A stretch of 64,000 nt of DNA from Effrenium voratum (Eukaryota; Sar; Dinophyceae; Suessiales; Symbiodiniaceae), in contig CAUJNA010003245.1 in assembly GCA_963377175.1 (NCBI GenBank), positions 471,831 to 535,830 on the forward strand, given 5' to 3'. The position numbers and the translations under genes were made by a program. Every line of letters starts with the position of its first letter. Position 1 is the stretch's first letter. Shown here piece by piece: positions 16,445-27,128 of the stretch. Under the pieces are notes generated by a model. The model was given only the letters and a program-made list of their open reading frames with translations, was not told the DNA's origin and searched no databases.

Positions 16445-17218
16445 TGTCTCCTTCGGGAGACGCACCCAGGTTTCGCACAGGCTGCGGAGATCCGCCTGTA
16501 CGTAGGCTTTTACCGCGTCGGCGGACGTCACGCGGTTGCCTGGAAATTGTCCGAACGCGATGCTGGCGTTAGCCGTGGAAATCATCGACGGAGATGCAGA
16601 GAGGCTTTGATACACTGCCAGCGCCCCGTCCTGGTCTCTGGCATTATCACCTCCAAAAACTCCACGTCCTTTCAATTGAACCATGTCTGGACCCATTTCA
16701 ACGAACCGCCTAGAACATATGGACATCACATCGCCTATGTGTATTTTATCCCCCTTTGTACGGGCTTCCGCCAGGATCTCTGGCTCTTCCCGCACAGTGT
16801 CTAGGTCCCAGGTTCCTTTGTCGGTGAGTCCGTTGAACTCCTTCTGAACTGCTGCGATGGCCTTCGGATCTCTGATCCGTTCTTTTCGGTCAAGCAGTTC
16901 TGTCACGAGGGCTGGCTGCGTCTCTCCCATCAGCACCTCAAGTGCAGTGAGTGCATGCCATACGTCGTCATCTGTCACGGCAGCTGTTGCAGGTCTACTG
17001 GAAGCTGCTGTCGGATTGCTTGGCACGTGTCCCGGCTCGCGTGGGTCGTCCGGCGGAACACCCTTGCGCGGAGGGAACCCTCTCAGGTCTTTTCTTTCTG
17101 TGAGGTCTCTGTGTCCTACGACCACTGATGACGGCCCATGTGGCACAGGAGTGTGAATGCATCGCAGGCGTTGGCGGCACGGGCAACGTCGTGGGCGTAT
17201 TCCCCCCTGGTCCTGCAT
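16445..17218 (-). pseudogene. Copia-1 reverse transcriptase, N-terminal half
   Basis: KEFNGLTDKGTWDLDTV opens the RT as in other Copia proteins, followed by the block with VQLKGRGVFGGDNARDQDG and the palm Asp block TSADAVKAYVQADL; it ends ETWVRLPKET exactly at the transposon boundary. A Ser/Pro/Ala-rich linker precedes it. The expected first catalytic Asp region (DVKAAFLQA-like) reads DAVKAYVQA. The domain continues at 9,293 once the transposon is removed. Confidence 0.85.
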
Positions 17219-17233
17219 GGGCGGTTGAGGATG

Positions 17234-17875
17234 TTATCGTGCCGGATGGCTGCGCCTCTTCCGTCCTGCTGGCCTCTTTGGGATAGAGTCCGTCCCTGCA
17301 CGTCTGCGAGTGATTGTGTGTTCCAAGCGAACAACCAGAACATTCCTTCGTGAAACCATGTTTCGTAAGGCGACTGAACGTGATGTACGCATGTTTCGGT
17401 TTTGTCTTACTTGGTTCGGCATAGGGCAATGCGTCAATTGTCGCCTTTTCCAAAGATCGTTCAAAAGCGGCCTTCCTAAGCTCATGCATTCATAGTCTAG
17501 AATCTGAACAGTGTCCTTATACCTTCGTCCTGGTGCCCATTTGGTCTTACCTTTCTTCTGGTCTTCTACTGGGGTGCCTTTTTCATGATCATACACGGGT
17601 GCTGGTTCCATAAAGGATCTCACCTTCAAGGTGTATGAAACTGACACGTGCCACAACTTCCTCCAGAAACCTGCCTGCACATGCGATGGCCTGGAGGCTT
17701 CTTTCAGAGACCGGATGTCCCTTTCACATGAGGCGTTATGCGGCCATGAACGGGCGAGCGCGGGGTCAACGTTCCAGCACGTCCGCTGTGCGGCATTTGT
17801 GAGCTCGCCAGCTGTGTCTGATTTGAAGATCGTGTCCGTCCTGCCGTTCAGCGCCGCACCTGCGAAATGTTTCAT
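17234..17875 (-). pseudogene. Copia-1 integrase catalytic core and C-terminus
   Basis: IFKSDTAGELTNAAQRTCW carries the second catalytic Asp block; HNASCERDIRSLKEASR carries the region of the catalytic Glu (CERD); RKLWHVSVSYTLKVRSFM follows as in Copia integrases. Integrase would join the cDNA ends to host DNA. The 17,872-18,219 frame supplies the N-terminal part, so the gene is split by a frame change near 17,873. Confidence 0.75.
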
Positions 17876-18219
17876 ATGGACAAATAGTTCGTTTCTTCGC
17901 TTTTGTCTGTCTGTGGGTATGCGATGGATAGCCCGGAGAAATGGTCTCTTAGCAGCAACGCTGTTTGTTCACCATCCATCCCAGCATGCCCTGCGGCTAC
18001 TATCACACTATCCCCTTGAATGAGTTTCCCAAACGCATCGGGCTGAGTGTACTCTGCCGGTTTATGGGGGTCCACAGGTCTTTTAGAATGTTTGTATTTA
18101 CCTAGCATCCTACCCCTAAGGCAATGCTCACACTGATTGTTCTTCTTGGAGTGCGGCGCCTGATGCTTGAGGGTCGCGGCTTCCCGCTTCAACCTTCTCG
18201 CTACACCTTCGGGCACCAT
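17872..18219 (-). pseudogene. Copia-1 GAG-pre-integrase zinc finger and integrase start
   Basis: RLKREAATLKHQAPHSKKNNQ then CEHCLRGRMLGK gives an H-H-C-C type zinc finger (His, then CEHC), the usual integrase N-terminal domain. LIQGDSVIVAAGHAGMDGEQ would hold the first catalytic Asp. It continues in another frame at 17,875. Confidence 0.7.
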
Positions 18220-18296
18220 GTCATCACGTTCGGAATCTGCATCTGAGTCCGCTGATGCTTGGCCGTGAATGGGTTTGGCTCCCGCTCATGGCATTG

Positions 18297-20021
18297 CTAC
18301 CACTTGCCCATACACTTTGCTCGGGTACCATGCGCTGCAAACCATTTCGCACATTTCTGGAGGATATCTCGCTGTCTTAGCTGTGCTGCGCTGGCACCTG
18401 CTATGACGGCATGCTTGAAACCCTTCTCATGTTTGCATCGGCATCGTGCGAGTGACGCTGCTAGCCTCGGGCACGTGGTAACAACCCTCCAACGTTTCAG
18501 ACGCGGATTGCCTGCGGAATCCTTGCTCCCTACGGCACAACCGTCGAACTCGATGGTGTACATGCGCAACTCGATGATGAGCTTCTGCAATTCGGATAGT
18601 TGCCAACCCGTTGCGTCCCTTGGCCACTCGAACGCAGTACGGCCGCCCTTGCCATGGGTGGCGCGTGCCAACTTGCAGAAGTTTCTCAACAGCTTTCTGG
18701 ACACACGTCGTGCTGCCTGAAGCTTCTTGAGATACGGTTTCCCATAGAGGCTCTTGCACAAGTGCTGATATTGGGACCATGGTGCACATGGGATGCTTCC
18801 CCAAAGATCAATTGTGTTTTCTCCCTCTATTTCTGCAAGCGGATTCCATGTTCTTATCGTCCAAGCCATTATTATGTGATTCATTGTGCTACGTGTCACC
18901 CTGATGCCATAGGCTTCTGCTTTCCTACCCAACGGAGAATCACTAGTAGTGCAAAACTCCATCAGCCCGCTCTGTGTCACCTGAATGTGCGGAGCGGCAA
19001 CATCTTCGCTGAGGTTCTCTCTCAAGGCACGCAACTCTTGGTCTAGTCTCTCAATGGTCTGGTCGATCTTGTGGATGAATTCCTGGGCGGCGGTTCTCCT
19101 AACAGATTGACACTGTTTCATGGCATGTCTGATATGAGATTCCACTGCCTGTTTTCCACTTGTCACTTTTGTGTTTTCTTGGCACTCATTTTTCGTTGTT
19201 GGAACAAATGGCTCATCAAGTATCTTGAAAACCGTCTGTCCGGCCCATCGGGCACCCGTGGGCGCTCGCGATAGCTTGTTCTCTCTCCAATTGCGATGAA
19301 ACACTTCATACTGCTTCCCGCGCATGGTGTGCATTGTTGTGGTCCTAGTTGAGGCAAACAGGGCTAGGTCTACGGGACATTCTTTTACTCCGTTCGGATT
19401 GAAGAACCCTTTCCGCTCGCACACATGAATGCGAATCAGGTTGCCTTGCTCCGTGTCATACACCCAACTGTCTCTCTTCGGTGCTTCACCGTTCGGTTCT
19501 GCACCTTTTGCAGGGCACGCGCTCAGAGCGCGGTCTGCTACACTGCCTTCCCCGTTCGGGCTCGCGCAATGCGATGGGAATTGCAAGCGCACACATGCAT
19601 ATGTTCTCTCCATGCACTCTTCGAAGAAGGTCGAGCACTGGTGAGTGGCACACGCTGCAACAATGAGGCGTCCCACAATGTTTTCGGCTTGTATGGCTAT
19701 CTTATTTACACCTTCATCGTGCATTTGCAACGCATGAGCATCGCCATCCGGCCCTGCATCATGATGCTGTGATTTACATGTTTTTGCAACACTTTCGTCC
19801 TGTTGCTGCAACACAAGAGCGTCGCCCTTCGGCTCAGTCTCGGAGTGTTGTGTCTCACATGCCACGGGTATGCTTGCATTTCCGGCTTGATCAAGGCCTA
19901 TGCTAAACATCGGCACGTCATTCTTCACACGGCTGGCGTACCACCTGTTCTCAAGCGGACACCAAATGCGACAATTCCTATGGTTAAGAGCGATGTAGGG
20001 AACCTTTCCATGTTCCCACAA
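18297..20021 (-). CDS. Copia-1 protease C-terminus plus cytosine-methyltransferase-like domain
   Basis: A 574-residue frame (opening within the protein). The first ~45 residues (VPYIALNHRNCRIWCPLENR) finish the protease. The rest is not a normal Copia domain. It holds LMEFCTTSDSPLG (about residue 360, like motif I of class I methyltransferases), SIPCAPWSQY (about 408, like the PC catalytic motif IV of C5 methyltransferases), AFEWPRDATGW (about 465, like the ENP/ENV motif VI) and FDGCAVGSK...LKRWRVVT (like motif VIII). The same motif order is seen in the unrelated methyltransferase at 45,485. C5 methyltransferases carried by dinoflagellate Copia elements have been reported. Assignment rests on motif order only. 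Confidence 0.5.
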   Translation of the reverse strand: MWEHGKVPYIALNHRNCRIWCPLENRWYASRVKNDVPMFSIGLDQAGNASIPVACETQHSETEPKGDALVLQQQDESVAKTCKSQHHDAGPDGDAHALQMHDEGVNKIAIQAENIVGRLIVAACATHQCSTFFEECMERTYACVRLQFPSHCASPNGEGSVADRALSACPAKGAEPNGEAPKRDSWVYDTEQGNLIRIHVCERKGFFNPNGVKECPVDLALFASTRTTTMHTMRGKQYEVFHRNWRENKLSRAPTGARWAGQTVFKILDEPFVPTTKNECQENTKVTSGKQAVESHIRHAMKQCQSVRRTAAQEFIHKIDQTIERLDQELRALRENLSEDVAAPHIQVTQSGLMEFCTTSDSPLGRKAEAYGIRVTRSTMNHIIMAWTIRTWNPLAEIEGENTIDLWGSIPCAPWSQYQHLCKSLYGKPYLKKLQAARRVSRKLLRNFCKLARATHGKGGRTAFEWPRDATGWQLSELQKLIIELRMYTIEFDGCAVGSKDSAGNPRLKRWRVVTTCPRLAASLARCRCKHEKGFKHAVIAGASAAQLRQRDILQKCAKWFAAHGTRAKCMGKW

Positions 20022-20700
20022 ACGTCCTTCCCTGTCTCACTTGCCGCCCAATTGACATTGCCAATGGGCAGTCCTTCAGCAGATGAACCTGCATGCTTCC
20101 CAGTGCTTGGGTCCACAAGTTCACAGCTTCGCTTGATTGTTGGATACCGCCACCTGTGAGAAACTTCACAGGTCTGTCCAACACACCTTTCCACATCTCT
20201 AGCAACTCGGGGGCGACGCCTTGCTCAAGAATGGCCCGTTCGGATCCAATGTCATGTGCAGCACCGGTGTCTCCGATTAGCTCCAATGAGATGTTATGGA
20301 AATCATCTGCCATGTTTGCCAACATGCACAAGTTGTCCTCTGAGAGAAACTCACCCCCGTTAGTTGATGGTTCCCAACCATGCAAGGACACACCTACGTT
20401 CAAGATATGGTCAAACTCGGCGGCCCCTACGACACCCATGTGTGGCATTTGTGCGATACTTGTTGTCATGATGCCCTCGATGCACGCAAGCATCAGCGGT
20501 ATGCTCACTCTGAGAAAGATTGGGATTGGCAGTCGCACTACGGACGCCTGTTCTACAAAACTTTCCCACATCTTCAACATCTTTCCTATGACTCCGTCTT
20601 TGTTGTGGTTCGGGCAGCTGGGATCATTCGAACCTTCCTGTCGGGTATGCTCTGCGAAAGCGCCAGCATGCTGCGATGCCACGGCCGTTGCTGTCGCCAC
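19984..20700 (-). pseudogene. Copia-1 aspartic protease (retropepsin)
   Basis: LELIGDTGAAHDIGSE provides the D-T-G active site, with a flap-like FLTGGGIQ and the C-terminal LKDCPLAMSIGRQVRQGRTF, the typical order of a Copia retropepsin that cuts the polyprotein. A one-base shift near 20,020 moves the remainder into the next frame. N-terminal to it lies a Lys/Gly-rich gag tail. Confidence 0.75.
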
Positions 20701-21026
20701 TGCTGCACTCTTCCCTCCAGGATGGCTTTTACCCTTGCTTTTTTACCCTTACCCTTACCCTTTTCATTTCCCTTACCATCACCTTTCTGCTGAGACTTCA
20801 CAAAGGCCTCTTTCGCCTGTGCTGAGCCCGGCTGGCCCATATGCCCGTGCCTACACTTATCGCCATAGTTGCATAGTCCTGCGGCACGCATGGCACAAAT
20901 GAGCTTCCTGCCGGGTCTTGGTCTCTGCTGGCAATGCTGGGGTTTCAACCTTCGTGCTTTCAGCGCGCCTGCTGGCAGCGTATCCGTCCCCCCTTTGCAC
21001 CTGCTGTGGCGCTGCATCCGCGCCAT
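20586..21026 (-). pseudogene. Copia-1 gag C-terminal part with CCCH zinc finger
   Basis: CAMRAAGLCNYGDKCRHGH is a CX7CX5CX3H zinc finger, found in place of the usual CCHC knuckle in dinoflagellate Copia gag proteins. A KGDGKGNEKGKGKGKKARVK basic tail follows. It probably binds the element's RNA. Confidence 0.65.
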
Positions 21027-21216
21027 TATGGCCTCTTGAGGCGGGCCCAGGAGTCATGTCGTTCCACAAAGGAGCAGGGAAGCCACTGGGAATGCGCGGG
21101 GGTTCTGGCACTTGCTGGGGATCCGGTGGAACATTCGCACCAGCGTGCACTTTGCGAGCCATGCGCTATTACGTTCAGTTGTTCAATCTGTCCCTTAGCC
21201 TGTTCCAGTTGCCCCA

Positions 21217-22567
21217 TCAACTCAGCAATCTGTTGGTCTCGCTTCTGAATGCTTCTTGATGGATTCTGGCGACACCCACTTCGGCTTGCACTTGGGTCTG
21301 TTGTTCTTCCCTTTCAGCTGAGAATGCCATTTGCGTAGCTTCACCTTGCAATTGCTGCCTCTGTTCAATCAACGCTGCAGCAACATGGGCCTGCATGAGT
21401 CTCTCAATCTGCTCTGGGTCATGCGTGTAAACTACATTAGCAGTTTGCTGAATAGCATTGTATTGCTGCTGATGCACATTGGTACTCTCTGCGTTGACCT
21501 GAATCAAATGTTGAGTATGCATCAACTTCCATATGGTGCAAATTTGCTGATTCATCTCTATTCATGACGTTTGTCTGAGACACTGAATGGCCTGTGTTGC
21601 CTGTTCCCTCGTGCAATCGACTGCTTTCGGCGGGCTCACCTGCGATTTGCAATTGATCACTGGTACGGCATCTATGAACCGCCCTGTATGATGAGGTGGA
21701 GAAGTCATTAGGGCTGCTTCACCCGGGCTGTCAGTTGAAGGGAATGATGATGAGGAGGTTTCTGGATCCCTTATGCTGTGGAATTGGGCTGTTAAACCTA
21801 GCCTTTGTCTATCTGATTTTCACCACCTCTTTCTTTACCCAAGCGTTTGGGACTCTCCTCTTGCATATACCCCTTCTGATTGTACCCTGGCGGTCCTGAC
21901 TTTTCCACTCCACCACCTTATATCACTCGTCCGAGAGGTGTTCGATCGCAAGCCACAAACTGCGGCGCTCTCCGGCGCTTTGCAGTGTCTTCGCAGCTCG
22001 GATCCGTTCCACCAGCAGCTGGACGCAGAGTTCGCGCTATTGACCTGTATCGTCCACGGGGCCAGCCTCGGGTCCAACAGTCTGTTCCACCGCTCTTGCA
22101 GTTCGTCCAGGATGTCCCGGGCGTCGTCGCAGAGCGCGGTCGCTCCAAGCTCAAGGACTCTCTGTGCCTTTGTCTTGTTAGAGCGCCCGTCTCGTTGGCG
22201 TGCTGAACGCCACGATTTACGGTACACGAATTCGAGAGGTAAATGTGACAATGGTCCTGGCACCCACGCGTCTCGAGTTGTCTGATCATCCCGAAATGTT
22301 CCAGGGTGTTGTGGTAATCCAATATCTTGACTGATGGCGCTGGCACTTGAACAACCGCAAGCGTTTCAGCACCAATGACTCTCGTCGCTTGCTCTGTCTG
22401 CACTTCTTGCACCGATTCCAACGCGACCTGAAAACCCGCCTCGTACGCAAGTTCAAGCTTCCGTTGCTTATTGAACCTGTGATGGCCTGTCCGGTTGTCC
22501 TCTGCGTCGGGATCGATGAGTCTTGTGCATATACTTTCTCAAGAAAGTTGTAAGGTCTGAGATTCAC
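21217..22567 (-). pseudogene. Copia-1 gag N-terminal and middle region (several frames)
   Basis: Protein-like segments lie in different frames: NLRPYNFLEKVYAQD (from 22,567), VQEVQTEQATRVIGAETLAV (22,421-21,918), and a Gln-rich coiled coil HDPEQIERLMQAHVAAALIE (21,555-21,217). They precede the zinc finger and follow the 5' LTR, so they are the decayed capsid part by position. No capsid fold signature could be recognised. Confidence 0.45.
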
Positions 22568-22572
22568 CGCCG

Positions 22573-22596
22573 CCTCGAGCTGTACGGCTGATAACC
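22573..22596 (-). other. Possible primer binding site of Copia-1
   Basis: On the minus strand GGTTATCAGCCGTACAGC directly follows the 5' LTR. GGTTATCAG resembles Copia primer binding sites for initiator tRNA; the match is short. Confidence 0.35.
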
Positions 22597-23014
22597 CGCA
22601 GAAACTTGCAAGTGGTATCCTGTAGTAAACGTTATCAAGCGTCCGATCAAGATTCCAAATACGAGATCCAGTTGTAGTTCGCGGCGTGAAAGTCCCTCAA
22701 ACCCAAAACATGTCAAGATGCAATGGCAGCAACGAAACAAGACACTAACCTATTCCCCTCTCACAAGAAAACAATTGCAAAGCCAAACGCCCACCGGGAC
22801 CTTTTAAGGGAATCGACCCAACCCGGGGAGCGCGCTTTTTCTTGAGCCAAATCATGCAAGGTCCGCAGTTCACGGAAGGAATGCCCCACTGTAGGGAACC
22901 CCTATGTCCTATCGATTCCCGTTGATGCAAGTAACCGCAAAGTCGTCATGATGTAATGCCCACACGAAGTGTATTGCCATCCCTGTAAGTATGCATTTAT
23001 TTGAGAAAGAGTGC
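22597..23014 (-). repeat. Copia-1 5' LTR
   Basis: Direct repeat partner of 7,463-7,872, about 418 bp. It should carry the promoter. The remaining sequence beyond 23,014 is unrelated to that beyond the other LTR. Confidence 0.9.
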
Positions 23015-23440
23015 TTTGGCTAAAATGCAGCAGTACTGAACCAATTCCAAACTAAAAGCAGCGATGCTGCGGCCAAAACATACTCTACTCCAACACCCAG
23101 TTTTGGCCACTTGCCAAGACTTGACTGACTGGCTGGATGATGACTGACTGACTGCGAATCAAGAAAAACGGCCAGCTGTCCTCATGTGCAAATCCCCAAG
23201 TAAAATATGGAGGACTTTCTGATTGCCCATCCATCCTCATTTGATTCCGCCCAAGATCCGCCGACCCCTTTCTCCAAAGGGGAGGCGCATGGGAAGGGTT
23301 TGTCTTTGTCCTTGTCTTAGTGATGATTATCAGGTGATGGTTCACAGCATTCGGATCATCATCATTACTGTGGCGCTTCTTTTTCATATGTGCCGTTTGA
23401 CTGGAGATGCAGAGGATGCGTCGTGATAATTGTGAAAATC
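23015..23440. other. Spacer without supported gene
   Basis: Contains a short run of TGACTGACTGGCTGGATGATGACTGACTG words and nothing convincing as a gene. Confidence 0.5.
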
Positions 23441-24045
23441 ATGATGGACGAGGATCATGATGAACATGATGATGAAAATGATGATGGTGGTGTTCTTCTT
23501 CATCATGGTCATGTTCATCATCATCATCATCATCATCATCTTCATCATCATCGTCATCATCGTTTTCATCATCATCTCATCATTATCATCATCATCATGT
23601 TCCTCATCATCATGTCCCTCATCATGTTGATCATCGATCTTCATTTTCATATACGTTTCAAATGTGCCGTTAGACCCGACTGGAAATGCAGAGGATGGGT
23701 TGCGTTGATTGTCATCATAACTGCTGGTGATGCTGAGGATGCGTAGTGATGATTATCATCAGGATGACGATAATGATGATGGTGAGCATGATGGGGAACA
23801 TGATGAATGATGATGATGATGAACATGAGGATGAAAATGATGATGATGATGAACATGATAATGGACTGATGATGATGATAATCCTGAAGATTATGATGAT
23901 GAAAACGATGATGGTGGTGTTCATGATCATCATCATGATTTTCATCATCAAGTTCACCATCATCATCATCTTCATCATTGTTATGTTCATCATCATTGTG
24001 TTCATATACGTTTCCAGTGTGCCGTTCGACCCGACTGGAAATGCA
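23441..24045. repeat. (ATG/CAT)n microsatellite blocks with a repeated 40-bp module
   Basis: ATG-rich DNA flips to CAT-rich at about 23,500 and again around 23,930, so blocks face each other as inverted repeats able to fold. Between them a module GTGCCGTTnGACCCGACTGG followed by AAATGCAGAGGATGCGTTG occurs at 23,392, 23,660 and 24,017, with a partial copy at 24,440. ORFs here are low-complexity Met/Asp/His artefacts. Confidence 0.8.
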
Positions 24046-24800
24046 GAGGATGCGTTGCCACGATAACTTCTGCTGATGCTGGGGATGCACAGCGATGACT
24101 CCTTTTGGGTCGACGTTTTCCATCACTGCTGCTCCATTTCTTCTTGGCTCTTCGGTGTCATCTCTGTCTGTTTGTTGAATTTCTCGCTGGCTCTCCGTGG
24201 CAGCTCGCAGGCGCGAATGTGCGGAGCTCTACCGGTCCCTTTTGGGGAAACCAATAGCGCATTCGGCCGGGTGTGGTTTTGCCGCCCACGCCCCACGGAG
24301 AAACTTGGTGTGCATTACGTGTGCAATCTCCCCTTGTGCAACATTCTCCCTGATGCCCTTTGTCGGGGTGTTAGGGCTCCCCCAACATGGTTCTCCTAGG
24401 GCACTTCTTGCATCAAAAGCATGCTCTTCTTTTTCATGTATGCTTGAAGCGTGCCGTTAAACCCGACGAGAAATTGCGTAGTCATGATTGTTCTAAGGAA
24501 GCTGGGGTCGGCGGCGCAGGGCGGCAACCCTTCAATCCGGCCACCGGGGGCCCCTGACCCCGTGGTCCGTGACATCGCCGAAGGCCTAGGCCCGCAGGGC
24601 CTACCTTCAGGTATAAGGCCGTCCGCCCCATGCCGCCGACCCACCGCCGACCATGTGCCGAACTTTTGCGCTGCGCCAAGCTGGGCCCACCCTTATAAGT
24701 GGCGAAGGATTTGCGGATTTGTTCAGGCGATTTTTGGCGGCTTTTTGAGCATCTCCCCGCAGAGTCAAAAAAGAGTGTTTTTTGGGGGGTGCCCCAAAGT
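24046..24800. other. GC-richer spacer, no supported gene
   Basis: Holds interspersed-repeat-like sequence (for example GTTAGGGCTCCCCCAACATGG near 24,370). I could not identify a family, and ORFs in it show no motif. Confidence 0.4.
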
Positions 24801-24896
24801 GGACAACATCCCCGGCATCACCTGCATCATCCGCATCCTTGGCGGACATTGATGCGGATGATGCAGGTGATGCGGGGGATGCTGGGGATGTTGTCC
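24801..24896. repeat. GATGC hairpin repeat, copy 1
   Basis: GGACAACATCCCC and GGCATCACCTGCATCATCCG form the left arm; GATGCGGATGATGCAGGTGA and GGGGATGTTGTCC form the right arm, with one 10-base insertion. A second member lies at 43,395-43,474 and a half-copy at 25,225-25,268, marking a dispersed foldback family. Confidence 0.8.
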
Positions 24897-25354
24897 CCGA
24901 AGTCGGGCCAACTTTGCCGAAAACGTGCAACCTGAAAACAGGGCAAGGTGCCCGGTGGCCGGCTGTGTCGCGTCAGCGTGTAAATCCAGCCGCGGCCAAC
25001 TGGCCGAACGGCTGTGTCAGATTACTTGCTTGGTCCTTTGGAGCAAGTCTATGGGGCTGCCGCATGGTGCCGCCGACCCTGTCCATGCCGAGGATGCGGC
25101 CGGGGGCCCGTGAAAAGGAAAGTGATGAGAATCACCTGCCTCATCTGCTTCTGGCGGGTGCGTTTTTGGGCTTGTTCTTGGTCCGGTTCCGGGTCTGCAG
25201 CCTCGGGCTTGTGGGCCCGCAGGCTTGTCCCGGTGATGCGGGTGATGCAGGTGATGCTGGGGCGCTCTTTGGGCGCCGCAGATTTGGAAAATCCGTGACA
25301 ATGAAGGTTTTTGCTGCACAAAACCAAGAAAAACGATGCTTTTTGCATGGCAGC

Positions 25355-25553
25355 TGGCCCAGGCATGCGTGCGTGCGTGCGCGTGCGTGCGTATGCGTGC
25401 GTGCGTGTGCGCACACGCCCGCGCGCGAGCGTGCGTGCGTGCGCGCGCGCGCGCGCCGCGTGTGTGCGTTCGTGAGTGCGTGCGTGTGCGCGCGAGTGCG
25501 TGCGTGCGTGCGCGTGTGCGTGTGCGTGCCCCGTGTGTGCATGTGTGTCAGGG
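25355..25553. repeat. (GTGC/GTGT)n microsatellite
   Basis: Alternating purine-pyrimidine DNA of GCGTGCGTGC, GCGCGCGC and GTGTGC units over about 190 bp, prone to Z-DNA formation. The minus-strand Thr/His/Ala frames through it are artefacts. Confidence 0.95.
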
Positions 25554-26110
25554 ACACTCAATTCCTAACGGAAATCAGCAGGGGGCCGGAGCCGGCCCGG
25601 GGGTGTCCGGCCAACAAAGACACCCCCGCCCCCCGGTGCCTGGGTGCAAACATGGTGGCAGCTGGCGGCCCCCCCCCAACCAAAGGCTTTTTGCCCCGTC
25701 AACACACTGAGGCCATGATCAATAGAGTTTGAGAGGCTATCCCAGTCTGAGCGTTTGATCGTTTGAGGTTTCATATTTCCTGATACTTCTTGTGTGGGCT
25801 TTCCATAGTGTGTGTTCGGGTGTGCTTTCTGTCATAGTGCACAGACCATGTTTGCGCCGTCTGATGGAAGTTCAAAGGGTGGTGAAGGTTTGAGCCCCAT
25901 GCAAGCAACTGGCTGGCGCAATGAGCAGGAAGGCCTTTCGATGTTCATTGGATGGCTGTTTGATTTGGAAGTTTGATTGGTTGAGGCACACTTGGGCTTG
26001 AGGCATGCCCTATGAAACTACCGCAGCTTCCAGCTCGACTGGGCGCATGTAGCTAGTAGCCAGTTAGCTCATGGCTGCGCAGTACGCCTTCAATTTTTTC
26101 CAGGGACACC
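25554..26110. other. Spacer without supported gene
   Basis: No motif-bearing ORF, RNA gene or obvious repeat seen. Confidence 0.5.
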
Positions 26111-26111
26111 A

Positions 26112-27128
26112 GTGCAGCAAAACTGCGCGGTGCAACAGCCACGGCCAGCTGTTCCGATTCGACCTGGTAATTCAAACCTCCGATGCACACAGCCTGACTT
26201 AGTTAGGCAAGAAAGGTCCCGTAGCCGACGCCGACATCATCGGTCCAGAACGCCGCGTAGGCATGGCCGTCGCTGCGATCGATCCCGATCCAGACGACGC
26301 AGAGTCCCGGCAAATTGTTGGAGGCAGAGCGGCTTCTTGGTCCAGGAAACTTTTTCTGTCTCCGTCAAGGCCACCAGGAGAGAAGGCCGCAATCAAGCCA
26401 ACGCATGCAGTCACACCTCGTCCGCCTGTTCCGACGCACATTCACGCCCCGGCCGCTCGTGCTTGCAAGGGCTCCTGCGTTAGGACCCCCACCGAATTAC
26501 CCTCCGCCTGCACGTGGCTTACGAACCCACTGGTGGCAAGTATCCCATCAGACCAATTTTGACTTCTGCAGGGACCAAGTGTGTTCTGCAGCAATCTGAT
26601 AGACCTTGTGCGCACGCCAGGGTCAGCAACCCGGAAGTAGCATCTGCGTCAAGCAAGCAGGTGTCCATGACACTGACCTACCGTTAGCTCAATGTTGAGT
26701 GGCAACATTTTGAAGATGTCACGCAGAAGAGCATGTGTCAGTTGCAGGTAGAGGTTGCAGGAATCGATCCGTGCGGGCAGGTGCCACCAGGTCTTTTGAG
26801 GCAAAATTTGACAAATTCGTTGCTCAAGTTCCCAATGCCAACGATACACCAGCTACGTACCACACAGGGCCGGAGAGAATTCTCCCGCGAAGAGAGAGTA
26901 ATGTTTCAACGCATCCCGGCAGACCAAGCTAATGTGGTTTCCCAGCAGCTGCGCGCACTGTTTCCTAATGGATCACCCTCGTGCATTGTGGAACCCAGGT
27001 TGATCCAAACACTTGCCAAGGCCGTTCTGTGCACACAGTTTCCGTTAGAGCTGTTCGTGAAAGCAAAATCTTTCACGGTGCCAGCTCATGATGTGAACAT
27101 TTGGCCCGCAGTTCAATGTCAGAGGTGA
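26112..27128 (+). other. Possible coding fragments of unknown origin
   Basis: Two plus-strand frames look more protein-like than their surroundings. 26,112-26,483 has RQERSRSRRRHHRSRTPRR, an RS-type stretch. 26,733-27,128 has REERVMFQRIPADQANVVSQ and PRLIQTLAKAVLCTQFPLEL, which look helical. They could be exons of a host gene or remains of a retroelement ORF. No splice structure, start or family could be established. Confidence 0.2.

Larger units (their letters stand above)
7463..23014 (-). mobile_element. Copia-1: Ty1/Copia LTR retrotransposon, split by a nested DNA transposon
   Basis: Two ~410 bp direct repeats (7,463-7,872 and 22,597-23,014) bound a minus-strand gag-protease-methyltransferase-like-integrase-RT-RNase H order, with integrase before RT as in Copia. 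A 7,149-bp transposon sits within the RT, leaving about 8.4 kb of Copia sequence. Several single-base frameshifts break the coding frames, so the element is inactive. The outer LTR ends are set where the two copies stop matching; no clear TG...CA ends or target duplication could be confirmed. Confidence 0.85.

Noticed and set aside
23384..24126. Met/Asp/His-rich ORFs on both strands
   Set aside because: Direct translations of ATG/CAT trinucleotide repeats.
25049..25561. His/Thr/Ala-rich ORFs on the minus strand
   Set aside because: Translations of the GTGC microsatellite.
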